Assembly (NCBI GenBank): GCA_003224785.1
Contig: QHZV01000006.1
Span: 1-5,231 of the forward strand
Length of the DNA: 5,231 bases
Reading direction: 5' to 3'
Source of the DNA: Acidobacteriota bacterium
GTDB lineage: Bacteria; Acidobacteriota; Terriglobia; Terriglobales; Acidobacteriaceae
Below are positions 1-5,231 of the stretch, one piece after another. The position numbers and the translations under genes were made by a program. How positions within the stretch are numbered: position 1 is the stretch's first letter; each line of letters begins with the position of its first letter. The notes under the pieces were generated by a model, which saw nothing but the letters and a program-made list of their open reading frames with translations, was not told the DNA's origin and ran no database searches.

Positions 1-828
1 CTTTATATCAATCGCGAGCCAGGTTCTACGCAGCTTACTTTGTGGGGCAGCATCGCAGCCGATGATCCCGGTGCGAATGAAGGTCTTGCCATTGAAGATC
101 CTGCGGAGTTTGCTGCAAGCCTATTGCGTCATCTGCTCGAGATCCGCGGGGTTGCGGTCTATGGCAAGCAGCGCACGCGGCACACGGAACTGGCGAGCCT
201 TTCAACCTTTACGAGTACTGTAATTGCCAGTCGTGGCGGAGACGAGCATTCACTTACCTACCCGGCAGGCCCGCTGGTGCTTGCTGAATATCAGTCGGCG
301 CCACTTTCGGAAGACATTCGCGTAATCAACAAAGTGAGCCAAAACCTGCACGCAGAAATTCTGCTGCGGCTGATGGGACGTGAAAAAGGGACTGGCGGCA
401 CCGTGCAGGCAGGACTCGAGGTGCTGCGCGGGTTCCTGAACGGTGCGGGAATCTCTAGCGATGACTACTCATTTTTCGATGGCTCTGGGCTGTCCCGAGA
501 GAATTTGGCCACGCCGCATGCGGTGGTCGAACTGCTCCGTTACGCCTCAGGCCAATCTTGGGGCGAGCAGCTTCACGATTCGCTACCCACAGCTGGAGTG
601 GACGGCTCGCTAGCGGAGCGATTCAAGGATCTTGACCCTAAAGCACACGTCCATGCCAAGACCGGCTCTCTTGGCGGCGTGAAGACGCTCTCGGGCTACG
701 CCGTTACCGCCAAAGGCCAGCAGCTTGCTTTTTCGATTCTTACCAACAATCTCAGCGCGACGGGCAAGCGCGTCAACGACGCGATTGATAGCATTGTTGA
801 GGCGGCCGTGAACGACGGGAAGGAATGA
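1..828 (+). CDS. dacB: D-alanyl-D-alanine carboxypeptidase/endopeptidase, PBP4 (peptidase S13) family, C-terminal part
   Basis: The frame is open from the first base, so the gene begins upstream of the window; 275 residues and the stop are visible. A TTG at 40 is internal and not a credible start. PBP4-type enzymes are periplasmic serine hydrolases that trim or cleave D-Ala cross-links in peptidoglycan. Three family hallmarks are seen: an S-x-N motif (Ser at 337-339, Asn at 343-345, in context KVSQNLHAE), the PBP4-typical DGSGLSR followed by a TP (from about 478), and the K-T-G motif (658-666, in HAKTGSLGG). The SxxK motif with the nucleophilic serine must lie in the missing N-terminal part. 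The upstream stretch ending in LLEIRGVAVYG also matches the family. The stop overlaps the start of the cytochrome c gene, suggesting one operon. The family call is firm; the symbol is by family resemblance, and carboxypeptidase versus endopeptidase activity cannot be separated from sequence. Confidence 0.93.
   Translation, partial: LYINREPGSTQLTLWGSIAADDPGANEGLAIEDPAEFAASLLRHLLEIRGVAVYGKQRTRHTELASLSTFTSTVIASRGGDEHSLTYPAGPLVLAEYQSAPLSEDIRVINKVSQNLHAEILLRLMGREKGTGGTVQAGLEVLRGFLNGAGISSDDYSFFDGSGLSRENLATPHAVVELLRYASGQSWGEQLHDSLPTAGVDGSLAERFKDLDPKAHVHAKTGSLGGVKTLSGYAVTAKGQQLAFSILTNNLSATGKRVNDAIDSIVEAAVNDGKE
817..824 (+). promoter_or_regulatory. Ribosome binding site of the cytochrome c gene, inside the end of the dacB-like gene
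   Basis: The purine-rich GGGAAGGA directly precedes the ATG at 825, within the last codons of the upstream gene. Together with the 4-base ATGA overlap (825-828) this suggests that the cytochrome gene is translated by coupling or re-initiation rather than independently. The spacing to the ATG is short, so its strength as a stand-alone site is uncertain. Confidence 0.45.
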
Positions 829-1190
829 TTTTCCCCCGGTCCGGCGTCCTGATCGTTCTGGGAGTCACCTTGCTATTCAGTGGCGCCTGTGAAATTGAGC
901 GTCGAAAAAGTGATGCCGAGCTTGCGCTCAATCCGCAACAGGCCTCGGGCCGGCACATCTACGACCAGTATTGCGATCGATGTCATGAAGCTTATTCGTC
1001 TCACAAGCGAAAAGGCCCCAGCCTGCAAGGCGTTTTTAAGAGAGAGTACTTTAGCGTGAGTGGAATGCCTGCTAACGATCAGCGCGCTCGTGATCTGATT
1101 GTCTTCGGCAGAGACAAAATGCCAAGTTACAGCCAAGAACTCACACAGCAGCAGATTGACGATCTGCTGGCGTACTTGCATACGCTGTGA
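825..1190 (+). CDS. Small lipoprotein-type cytochrome c, single haem (class I)
   Basis: This is a 121-residue periplasmic, probably membrane-anchored, electron-transfer protein. An N-terminal export signal is seen: Arg5, a hydrophobic run from about residue 8 to 18, then FSGAC with Cys22 as the likely lipidated residue. The lipobox is tolerable but not ideal, with Ser rather than Leu at -3. The haem-binding motif CDRCH is at residues 50-54, with both cysteines and the proximal histidine present. GRDKMP near residues 95-100 gives Met99 as the likely sixth iron ligand, and a C-terminal amphipathic helix (LTQQQIDDLLAYL) closes the fold as usual in small class I cytochromes. It starts in the stop of the PBP4-type gene (ATGA overlap), so co-expression is likely. 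The redox partner is unknown: no oxidase or dehydrogenase gene is visible. The cytochrome c assignment is firm; its specific role is not known. Confidence 0.92.
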   Translation: MIFPRSGVLIVLGVTLLFSGACEIERRKSDAELALNPQQASGRHIYDQYCDRCHEAYSSHKRKGPSLQGVFKREYFSVSGMPANDQRARDLIVFGRDKMPSYSQELTQQQIDDLLAYLHTL

Positions 1191-1331
1191 TCTGTATGCG
1201 CGAGTTAATGCACGGCCAGGGACGACCCGTGCCCTCACAAATGTGAACTTTGGAGGCATCTCACGTGGGCGGCCAATTTTGTGAGCGCGGCAATTCTTCT
1301 GTTGCTCTAAGATTGATTCTCAACGTTTATT

Positions 1332-1335
1332 GAGG
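1332..1335 (+). promoter_or_regulatory. Ribosome binding site deciding the start of the ThyX-like gene
   Basis: GAGG lies six bases ahead of the ATG at 1342. A TTG four codons upstream (1330) is in frame, but it overlaps this GAGG and has no comparable site of its own. The ATG at 1342 is therefore preferred as the start. Confidence 0.55.
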
Positions 1336-1341
1336 TCAACG

Positions 1342-2925
1342 ATGACTGAGATTGTCTCTGCAAGCGCGCCGACCAACGGCAGCGCACCTTCGATAAGTTC
1401 TCCGGCCACTGAGGTCTATGCCATTTTCGGCGCGGAGCCGGAAATCCAGGCCTATGCCATGGCGAAGTACTCACGGTCATCGCTTTCGATGAAGGAATCG
1501 CTACGGGAAATCAGCACCCAGAAGGCCGAGAAATTTCTCAACACATTTTATTTTCAGTACGGACATCGTTCGATTGCAGATCTTGCCCACATTGCGCTAG
1601 CCATCGAACGGCTCTCGATTCTTGCGGCAATTGTGGTTGCGGACGAGCAGCGATGGGATGGCCAGGAGCGCTCCACGCGCTATCAGGATTTCAGAAAGAG
1701 CGGCTGTTTCACTCCTGATTTTGGCACCGACGATAATTCGCGCAACATTTATCAGAAGAGTATTTCCGATTTGTTCTCGGCGTATGAATCGGTTTCGAAA
1801 AAGGTGTTCCGCTACTTCGCAGAGATTACTCCCAAGCCAGCGGACATGAAGCAAGACGCTTACGAGCGCACGCTCAAGGCTCGCGCCTTTGATATCTCTC
1901 GATACCTATTGCCGCTGGCGACCAATACGTCTCTGGGCGAGATTGTCAACGCGCGTACGCTGGAATCGCAAGTTTCGCACCTGCTTTCACACACTCACAA
2001 GGAAGTGCGCCACCTTGGGGAACTTCTGAAGTCGGCGGCGACTTCGGCGGCGTACAACGTGAACCATGATTCCCAACGCGACCTGGTGGAGAAAATTCGC
2101 GAAGTCTCGGCCGATTTGGCGGCGCGTGCCGAGGCAGAACTGCTGAAGGAAGTACGAGTTTCTCCGACTCTGGTCAAATACGCCGACCCGAACTCGTATG
2201 AGATGGAGACTCGCCGCGAATTGCGCCAAATTGCAGCAGAGTTGATGAGTCACGCCCCGATTGACTCAGCTCCTACCGTGGATCTTCTGGATAAGGAGCC
2301 GTTAGAGGTTGAGCTCGCCAGCACCCTGCTTTACGGGCAGTGCGCCTATTCCTATCGGCAGATTCGCGGAGCGGTTGAGGGTCTAAGCGAAAGCCGACGC
2401 CAGGAGATCATTGACGCAGGACTTCGCCATCGCGGACGTCACGACGAAATGCTGCGCGGCTTCTGCGCCGGCCAGCAGTTTCGCTTCGACATACTCATGG
2501 ACATCGGTGGCTTCCGCGACATGCACCGCCATCGTCGGTGCATTCAGATTGAGCAAGCGTTCACTACCCAGCATGGGTACGATGTACCCGCCGAGCTTGA
2601 ACCTGCGGGCGCACTCGACCTCTATAAGGCTGCCATGGACGAAGCTGCTTCCGGCGTAAAGGCGATTGCAATCGGCACGTCGCCGGAGCCGGTCGAGAAC
2701 TCGCAATATGCGGTTCCGCTCGGGTTCCGCAAGCGCACACTGTTCAAGATGGATTTTGCGGAGGCGGCTTACATCTCCGAGTTACGCACCGGGCCTGCAG
2801 GTCATTTTTCCTATCGCAATGTCGCATACGCGATGTTTGCGGAGGTGCGGAAGAAATATCCGACGCTGGCAAAGTATTTCCGCGTGCACAATGTCACGGA
2901 GCCAGTGGATTTGTTGAAGCGATGA
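1342..2925 (+). CDS. Double-domain ThyX-like protein (FAD-dependent thymidylate synthase family, two fused diverged copies)
   Basis: The protein has 527 residues, about twice the usual ThyX length (roughly 220-250). ThyX makes dTMP from dUMP using methylene-tetrahydrofolate, NADPH and FAD, with the signature RHRxxSxxxxSxRY. In the N-terminal copy (about residues 20-235), YGHRS (73-77) matches the ThyX GHxS region. QERSTRY (108-114) keeps SxRY, but the RHR position reads D101-E102-Q103. R187-YLLP and NAR (203-205) match the ARxxLP and NAR regions, followed by HKEVR, which resembles AQxEIR. In the C-terminal copy (about 265-520), FRFDILMDIGGFRDMHRHR lines up without gaps to the ThyX segment ending in RHR (R396-H397-R398). 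SxRY is replaced by AFTT, and LRTGPAGHFSYR (481-492) matches the LRxxxxAQxEIR dUMP-binding region. Family membership is well supported. Thymidylate synthase activity is uncertain because neither copy has the whole signature. The gene appears monocistronic and is convergent with the MCE gene. Confidence 0.82.
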   Translation: MTEIVSASAPTNGSAPSISSPATEVYAIFGAEPEIQAYAMAKYSRSSLSMKESLREISTQKAEKFLNTFYFQYGHRSIADLAHIALAIERLSILAAIVVADEQRWDGQERSTRYQDFRKSGCFTPDFGTDDNSRNIYQKSISDLFSAYESVSKKVFRYFAEITPKPADMKQDAYERTLKARAFDISRYLLPLATNTSLGEIVNARTLESQVSHLLSHTHKEVRHLGELLKSAATSAAYNVNHDSQRDLVEKIREVSADLAARAEAELLKEVRVSPTLVKYADPNSYEMETRRELRQIAAELMSHAPIDSAPTVDLLDKEPLEVELASTLLYGQCAYSYRQIRGAVEGLSESRRQEIIDAGLRHRGRHDEMLRGFCAGQQFRFDILMDIGGFRDMHRHRRCIQIEQAFTTQHGYDVPAELEPAGALDLYKAAMDEAASGVKAIAIGTSPEPVENSQYAVPLGFRKRTLFKMDFAEAAYISELRTGPAGHFSYRNVAYAMFAEVRKKYPTLAKYFRVHNVTEPVDLLKR

Positions 2926-3004
2926 AATTGACGCGGCGAGACGCCGGTCCCACCAAGAATCAATTATGCAAGACGCCCCTGCATCCTCACCATGCGCGCT
3001 GAGG

Positions 3005-4078
3005 CTAGAACAGCTTCAGGTGGATCGTCAAATACTTCTTCGGGTTTTGCCGGATCGCTTTGATCAGATCCTGCGTCTCGTTCAGCAACTTGTTAGTGTT
3101 GTTATAGACGGCGGGATCCCGCAAAAACAAAGCCGCGCTTCCATTACCTTCATCCAGCTTGTCAGTCAAATTTGAAAGCCGGTTCAAAGTGTTCTGCAGC
3201 TTATTGGCAAATTCCTGGTCGCGCGCCATCTTCCCAATGGCACCTTTACCGGCATTGATATCGTCGGTGAGCTGTTTCGCATTGGCTACCGTCTGGTTGA
3301 GATTCTTGTAGAGCGTTTCATCTTTCAGCAGCTTGCCCGCTGTTCCTTGCCCGGCATTGAGGTCGTCAATCATTTTGTTAACCTTGTCCATGGCAGCGTT
3401 GGCTTTGTTATAAAGCTCATCGTCGGCGATCAGTTTCCCGATGCTACCCTTCCCCTCGGCGATTTCGCTCACCAGGTTTTGAAATTCATTGACCGTGGCG
3501 TTGACCCGGTTGTACAAAGCGGGATCGTAGATCAACTTGCCCACCGAACCCTGACCGCTTTCCACAAACGCAATAATGCGATCCATCCGCTTCAGCAGGA
3601 CATCCATATTTTGCAGGCTGCTGTTGGCCGCGCGCATCACATCTTCGTAGCCGGGGACCTCGCCGCTGAGCAGCACATCTCCATCTTGGACCGGAGCGCC
3701 TTTTGCGGTCGAGCTGTCAATGTTGATGTAGGTCTCACCGAGAACACCTGCAGTTGAGAGCAGAATTCTCGAATCTTTGCGGAGGTTGAAATCGTATTTC
3801 CGATTGACCTTCATGGTGACTTCAACCGGGTCCAAGGGGCGGTTCGGAACTACCCGAATGCTTTTTACATTGCCAATGTCCACGCCGCTAAGCCGCACCG
3901 GGGCCCCCTCGCGAAGACCCTGCGCGTCAAAAACAAAGCTCTTCAAAAGAATGGTCTTGGCGAACAGGCCGCCGGTGCCGCTCATAAGTACCACGAGCAC
4001 CGCCAAGACGATGCAGGCGACAATGACCGTGATGCCGACCTTCAGTTGAGACCATTTCAACTGCTTCTGGCTAGGCAA
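3005..4078 (-). CDS. MCE/MlaD-family lipid-transport protein with five 34-residue C-terminal repeats
   Basis: This is a 357-residue, inner-membrane-anchored periplasmic protein. MCE proteins form hexameric rings that carry phospholipids or other hydrophobic substrates across the periplasm with an MlaEF-type ABC transporter. In order: a short cytoplasmic start (PSQKQLKWSQLKVG), a single membrane segment (about residues 14-32), and an MCE domain (about 48-138). The domain shows FDAQGLREGAPVRLSGVDIG and a later stretch with GVLGETYINI, both family hallmarks. A linker and five tandem repeats follow (173-342). I chose the TTG at 4078 because GGGAGGA sits just ahead and the product then begins like typical family members. 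An in-frame ATG at 4120 would add 14 residues with no family resemblance and has a poorly placed Shine-Dalgarno. No MlaE/MlaF genes are in the window; the upstream same-strand neighbour is a spermidine-synthase-like membrane protein 125 bases away. The substrate is unknown. Confidence 0.9.
   Translation of the reverse strand: MPSQKQLKWSQLKVGITVIVACIVLAVLVVLMSGTGGLFAKTILLKSFVFDAQGLREGAPVRLSGVDIGNVKSIRVVPNRPLDPVEVTMKVNRKYDFNLRKDSRILLSTAGVLGETYINIDSSTAKGAPVQDGDVLLSGEVPGYEDVMRAANSSLQNMDVLLKRMDRIIAFVESGQGSVGKLIYDPALYNRVNATVNEFQNLVSEIAEGKGSIGKLIADDELYNKANAAMDKVNKMIDDLNAGQGTAGKLLKDETLYKNLNQTVANAKQLTDDINAGKGAIGKMARDQEFANKLQNTLNRLSNLTDKLDEGNGSAALFLRDPAVYNNTNKLLNETQDLIKAIRQNPKKYLTIHLKLF
3053..3562 (-). 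repeat. Five tandem 102-base coding repeats (34 residues each) in the MCE gene
   Basis: Reading the protein, the pattern E/A-G-x-G-S/T-x-G-K-L then D-x-x-L-Y-N recurs exactly every 34 residues, five times without insertion or deletion. The units begin ESGQGSVGKL, AEGKGSIGKL, NAGQGTAGKL, NAGKGAIGKM and DEGNGSAALF. The first three are closest to one another; the last two have lost parts of the GKL-D-LY core. Each unit ends in a helix-like stretch with heptad-like hydrophobics (for example NKMIDDL, KQLTDDI, SNLTDKL). Repeats of this style are known behind MCE domains, where helical C-terminal regions can form a tube or needle. A tube-like role here is inference. Confidence 0.85.
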
Positions 4079-4081
4079 CGA

Positions 4082-4088
4082 TCCTCCC
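4082..4088 (-). promoter_or_regulatory. Ribosome binding site supporting a TTG start for the MCE gene
   Basis: GGGAGGA on the minus strand is a near-perfect anti-Shine-Dalgarno match, followed after three bases by TTG at 4078-4076. The spacing is slightly short but much better than at the ATG at 4120, whose nearest GAGG is about 14 bases away. It is the main reason for placing the start at 4078. Confidence 0.5.
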
Positions 4089-4203
4089 AAGCAGCATGAC
4101 TGGATCCGCCAATCGGGCATTTTGTGATCTCGAACCTCACAAATGACTCCTCATCGAAAGATCCGCTCAAGTTTTTTGAATGATAGCAGAATGGAAAGGC
4201 CGC

Positions 4204-5231
4204 CTACGCCCGCACTTGCGAGGGCTGAAACTGGCGGCGCAACAGCAGCGCGAGAAAATACGCTGCAGCTCCGCAGGCCAGGGTCGCGTTCAGACCGAAT
4301 TGAATGGCCACCACAATCGCCAGAACCGAACCCAGAACGCTGGAAGCGGCATTCATTGCCCACGCCCACTCGATTGAGTTGTCGTCAGGCCGAGCGCTCG
4401 CCAGGCCCCGCAGCCCGGTGGGAAACGGCATTCCCATAACGAATCCAAGGGGCACCAGCACGATGCCGCTGATGATCAACTTTGCAAAGAACGGCGCGCC
4501 TACAAGGCGACCTAGTAATAACGGCAGCACGCCGGTATAGATTACGAGTACGAAGATGATCGCGCAGAGCGGAAGCCAGAGCCGATGAACATCGGCGCAC
4601 CATCTTCGAGAAGCCAAACTTCCAATCCCGCTCGAAAGCAACATCAGGAAGACGACGACTGTTAGTGCATACGTGGGATGACCGAGAAAAAGTACGAATC
4701 TCTGGATCAGCGAAATCTCTACCAAAATGTATCCCAGTCCCACGGCGATGAAGTAAAGCAAGGCCCCAGCATTGTGGTGGGCCGTTCGATCTCGCACTGC
4801 GAGTGGCAGGACAAGAAATGCGATCACCGCCACAATGGAAATAATCAGCAGCATCCCAAGCACGGCCACGCCCAGGTTCACCTCCCAATCCATCGCGGAA
4901 CTGTTCGAGTTCACGTTCAAAAGGCGAGCCAGCTTTACCGTAAAAAAGAAAAACGGCTTGTTATCGGTGACTGCGGTGACGTTGTACTCGTATGTTCGCG
5001 TGAACGCTTCCGGGTCGTTGCTCTGAATCAGACGGGAAAAAGCGTTGGGCTTTGGCTCGAAAGGGGAATACAGAAGCCGAAGGTCCTCATAATCGCGCAG
5101 ATGTTGGGTGACGGTTGCTTCTTCTTCAGGCGTGAAGGCGCTTTTCTTCGCCAAAACTGCTACTGGAATTCCATCTTCGTCCAGGTCGCCATCAGATACC
5201 ACGATGAAGTGCTGGGACGCATCCGTCACTC
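4204..5231 (-). CDS. Spermidine-synthase-like multipass membrane protein, C-terminal part
   Basis: The 5' end lies beyond the right edge; 341 complete codons and the stop are visible. A GTG at 5229 is the first complete codon, but there is no reason to regard it as the real start. The fragment begins in a soluble stretch (TDASQHFIVVSDGD, then KKSAFTPEEEATV and RLLYSPFEPKPNAF) that in this family follows the aminopropyltransferase/methyltransferase-like domain. TDNKPFFFFTVK (about residues 89-99) leads into six or seven membrane segments (about 119-330). The membrane part carries family signatures: GLGYILVEISLIQRFVLFLG then HP (about 164-185), a PFPTGLRGL loop (268-276), and WAWAMNAASSVLGSVLA (288-304). 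Proteins of this type are often annotated as spermine/spermidine synthase-like or SAM-dependent methyltransferase-like membrane proteins, and their reaction is generally not established. The catalytic domain is outside the window, so no activity can be assigned. Confidence 0.82.
   Translation of the reverse strand, partial: VTDASQHFIVVSDGDLDEDGIPVAVLAKKSAFTPEEEATVTQHLRDYEDLRLLYSPFEPKPNAFSRLIQSNDPEAFTRTYEYNVTAVTDNKPFFFFTVKLARLLNVNSNSSAMDWEVNLGVAVLGMLLIISIVAVIAFLVLPLAVRDRTAHHNAGALLYFIAVGLGYILVEISLIQRFVLFLGHPTYALTVVVFLMLLSSGIGSLASRRWCADVHRLWLPLCAIIFVLVIYTGVLPLLLGRLVGAPFFAKLIISGIVLVPLGFVMGMPFPTGLRGLASARPDDNSIEWAWAMNAASSVLGSVLAIVVAIQFGLNATLACGAAAYFLALLLRRQFQPSQVRA

Noticed and set aside
873..1259. 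128-codon open frame on the minus strand opposite the cytochrome c gene
   Set aside because: It is antisense to a gene with clear CxxCH and Met-ligand motifs. Its product has no recognisable domain and there is no convincing start context.
1330..1341. Upstream TTG start (1330) for the ThyX-like gene
   Set aside because: It overlaps the GAGG that serves the ATG at 1342 and has no site of its own. It would add only four residues.
2934..2946. Small hairpin CGGCG-AGA-CGCCG after the ThyX-like gene, as a terminator
   Set aside because: The stem is only five base pairs and no T-tract follows on either strand, so it does not meet the pattern of an intrinsic terminator. Its position between convergent genes is suggestive only.
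2966..3175. 69-codon plus-strand frame between the convergent genes
   Set aside because: Most of it overlaps the 3' end of the MCE gene in antisense. It has no evident ribosome binding site and no recognisable product.
3347..3757. 136-codon open frame on the plus strand, antisense to the MCE gene
   Set aside because: It lies wholly within the strongly supported MCE gene, over the MCE domain end and the repeats. Its product shows no recognisable family features, and the open frame is a by-product of the complementary codons.
4079..4203. Promoter for the MCE gene in the 125-base gap, with a TTGAGC-like -35 on the minus strand
   Set aside because: No acceptable -10 box was found at a proper distance from the TTGAGC (the best candidate reads GTCATT). 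The gap otherwise shows only the ribosome binding site reported above.
4385..4888. 167-codon minus-strand frame inside the spermidine-synthase-like gene
   Set aside because: It is a shifted frame of the same strand. The main frame has clear membrane segments and family signatures, whereas this one is rich in Arg/Gly/Pro without domain features.

Overview
The window holds five protein-coding genes: two are cut by the window edges and three are complete. No RNA gene, insertion sequence, CRISPR array or long non-coding stretch was seen; the largest gap between genes is about 150 bases. The gene content points to a Gram-negative-type (diderm) bacterium: a PBP4-type peptidoglycan hydrolase, a lipid-anchored c-type cytochrome and an MCE/MlaD lipid-transport protein. 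The moderately GC-rich composition, the double-length ThyX-like protein and the spermidine-synthase-like multipass membrane protein resemble what I would expect of Acidobacteriota (Terriglobia). That assignment is inference and was not tested by any search.

Layout. Positions 1-828 (+) carry the C-terminal part of a PBP4/DacB-type D-Ala-D-Ala carboxypeptidase (peptidase S13). Its stop codon overlaps the start of a small lipoprotein cytochrome c (825-1190, +), so the two are probably translationally coupled. A spacer of about 150 bases follows, and then a 527-residue protein (1342-2925, +) that reads as two fused, diverged ThyX (FAD-dependent thymidylate synthase) domains. After an 79-base convergent spacer the strand switches. 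An MCE/MlaD-family protein (3005-4078, -) has five exact-length 34-residue repeats behind its MCE domain. Upstream of it on the same strand lies the C-terminal membrane half of a spermidine-synthase-like protein (4204 to the right edge, -).

How the genes relate. The left pair acts in the envelope: wall remodelling and electron transfer. The MCE protein is also an envelope protein, but no MlaE/MlaF ABC-transporter genes are next to it here. The ThyX-like gene stands alone as a transcription unit, as far as the window shows.

The most interesting object is the fused ThyX-like protein. The N-terminal copy has lost the RHR part of the ThyX signature but keeps SxRY, whereas the C-terminal copy keeps RHR and has lost SxRY. 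It may be an internal pseudo-dimer with split active-site residues, or a ThyX derivative with another function.
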